5,397 bases of DNA from Desulfobacterales bacterium (GTDB lineage: Bacteria; Desulfobacterota; Desulfobacteria; Desulfobacterales; RPRI01), in contig JAGVOC010000315.1 of assembly GCA_020052975.1 (NCBI GenBank), positions 1-5,397 of the forward strand, read 5' to 3'. Positions 4,861-5,397 of the stretch are shown one piece after another. The position numbers and the translations under genes are program-made. The notes under the pieces are model-generated. The model made no database searches. It saw nothing but the letters and a program-made list of their open reading frames with translations, and had not been told where the DNA came from. Position 1 is the first letter of the stretch; each line of letters begins with the position of its first letter.

Positions 4861-5046
4861 ATGACTATCGGAGGAGTTTCAATTATCCTGATCGGAGGCT
4901 TGGTTAATCTGATCTTGCTTTTATTTCAGCTTCTATCCGGCCTTCATTATATCAAAGTACCATTTGGAGTGCACAAAAAAACAGGCATTGTCCTGGTTTT
5001 TTGTGCGATAATCCATGGCATATTGGGCTTTATTGCCCAAAGCTGA
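4861..5046 (+). CDS. Two-helix small membrane protein with conserved-looking histidines
   Basis: This 61-residue protein has two hydrophobic helices (about 6-28 and 41-59) joined by a short loop, HYIKVPFGVHKKTG (29-42). AGGGGA at 4847-4852, 8 bases before the ATG, supports real translation. His29, His38 and His52 are placed at the helix end, in the loop and within helix 2. The HKKTG...IIHG pattern resembles one hairpin of b-type cytochrome or ferric-reductase-like membrane domains, so heme contact is possible, but half-size proteins of this kind are not characterised to my knowledge. It follows the superoxide-reductase-like gene on the same strand, now separated by the second MITE-like element. 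It ends 23 bases from the convergent permease gene with no clear terminator between. Confidence 0.7.
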   Translation: MTIGGVSIILIGGLVNLILLLFQLLSGLHYIKVPFGVHKKTGIVLVFCAIIHGILGFIAQS

Positions 5047-5069
5047 ACTATTTCTTTATCCTTTCTTGT

Positions 5070-5397
5070 TTATTCATGACGAAGCGCTTCGATAGGATCA
5101 AGCAATGCGGCCTTCCTTGCGGGAAAGAACCCGAAGACTACGCCCACTGCGGCAGAAAATACAAATGCAATGACAATTATTCCAATGTTAAGAATAAGTG
5201 GCACCTTCAGGGCACTTGCGCCGGCTGCGGCAGCCGCGATCCCGAGTATTATTCCTATTATACCCCCGAAGCATGAAAGAACAACCGCCTCAATAAGAAA
5301 CTGCATCAGAACCTGTTTTTCCATGGCTCCTATGGCGAGCCGTATGCCTATTTCCCTTGTCCTTTCTGTAACTGAGACAAGCATGATGTTCATTATG
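5070..5397 (-). CDS. MacB/FtsX-type ABC transporter permease, C-terminal part (window-truncated)
   Basis: The minus-strand frame is open from the right edge to a stop at 5070-5072, giving about 108 residues of a C-terminus. IMNIMLVSVTERTREIGIR at the start is the classic segment following the periplasmic domain of MacB-like permeases. Two hydrophobic helices follow (FLIEAVVLSCFGG... and IGIIVIAFVFSAAVG...). The end is the typical FFPARKAALLDPIEALRHE. The family forms the membrane subunit of ATP-driven exporters or mechanotransmission systems for lipoproteins, peptides or macrolides; substrate is unknown here. The in-frame Met at 5391-5393 is internal to the conserved block and is not the start; the gene continues beyond the window. 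Confidence 0.93.
   Translation of the reverse strand, partial: IMNIMLVSVTERTREIGIRLAIGAMEKQVLMQFLIEAVVLSCFGGIIGIILGIAAAAAGASALKVPLILNIGIIVIAFVFSAAVGVVFGFFPARKAALLDPIEALRHE

Noticed and set aside
5001..5276. Forward open frame of 91 codons
   Set aside because: It overlaps the end of the small membrane gene and runs antisense to the well-supported ABC permease; composition is Cys/Tyr-rich shadow.

Overview
The window is an ordinary-looking bacterial chromosome segment of moderate GC. It carries seven credible complete genes, two genes cut by the window edges, and an unusual load of small palindromic repeats. Gene content and repeat style point to a Desulfobacterota (former deltaproteobacterial) anaerobe. 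The pointers are a superoxide-reductase-like protein, a DUF523 iron-sulfur protein, a small protein with zinc-ribbon-like cysteine motifs and a lone receiver protein. This assignment comes from family knowledge and memory of similar intergenic repeats, not from a search.

Left part (1-1450): the last codons of an unknown gene are followed by a dyad and an octamer repeat. Next comes a DUF523/TudS-like protein (206-703). A near-consensus sigma-70 promoter (721-749) then points rightward into a MITE-like palindromic element (about 793-989) that contains a second, nested palindrome. Just beyond the element is a small gene (1011-1322) with two nearly identical four-cysteine motifs. The open frame of that gene continues upstream into the element, so its start is uncertain.

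Middle part (1323-3715): a leader with mutually exclusive stems precedes a DHA2-type multidrug efflux transporter of the major facilitator superfamily (1457-2839). A probable promoter and hairpin then lead to a receiver-domain protein with a C-terminal membrane helix (2997-3485), which would be a membrane-tethered response regulator without an output domain. The gap after it holds a stop-free tract that looks partly coding and may be a gene remnant.

Right part (3716-5397): three same-strand small genes encode a four-helix membrane protein with intramembrane histidines, an exported superoxide-reductase-like protein and a two-helix membrane protein with histidines. A second, unrelated MITE-like element (4542-4718) begins at the last base of the superoxide-reductase-like stop codon and separates the second and third genes. 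The sequence suggests, but does not prove, a small envelope redox module. A MacB/FtsX-type ABC permease enters from the right edge on the minus strand and converges on the last gene.

The observations most worth following are the possible redox trio, the membrane-tethered receiver, the two different MITE families abutting genes, and the duplicated cysteine motif.
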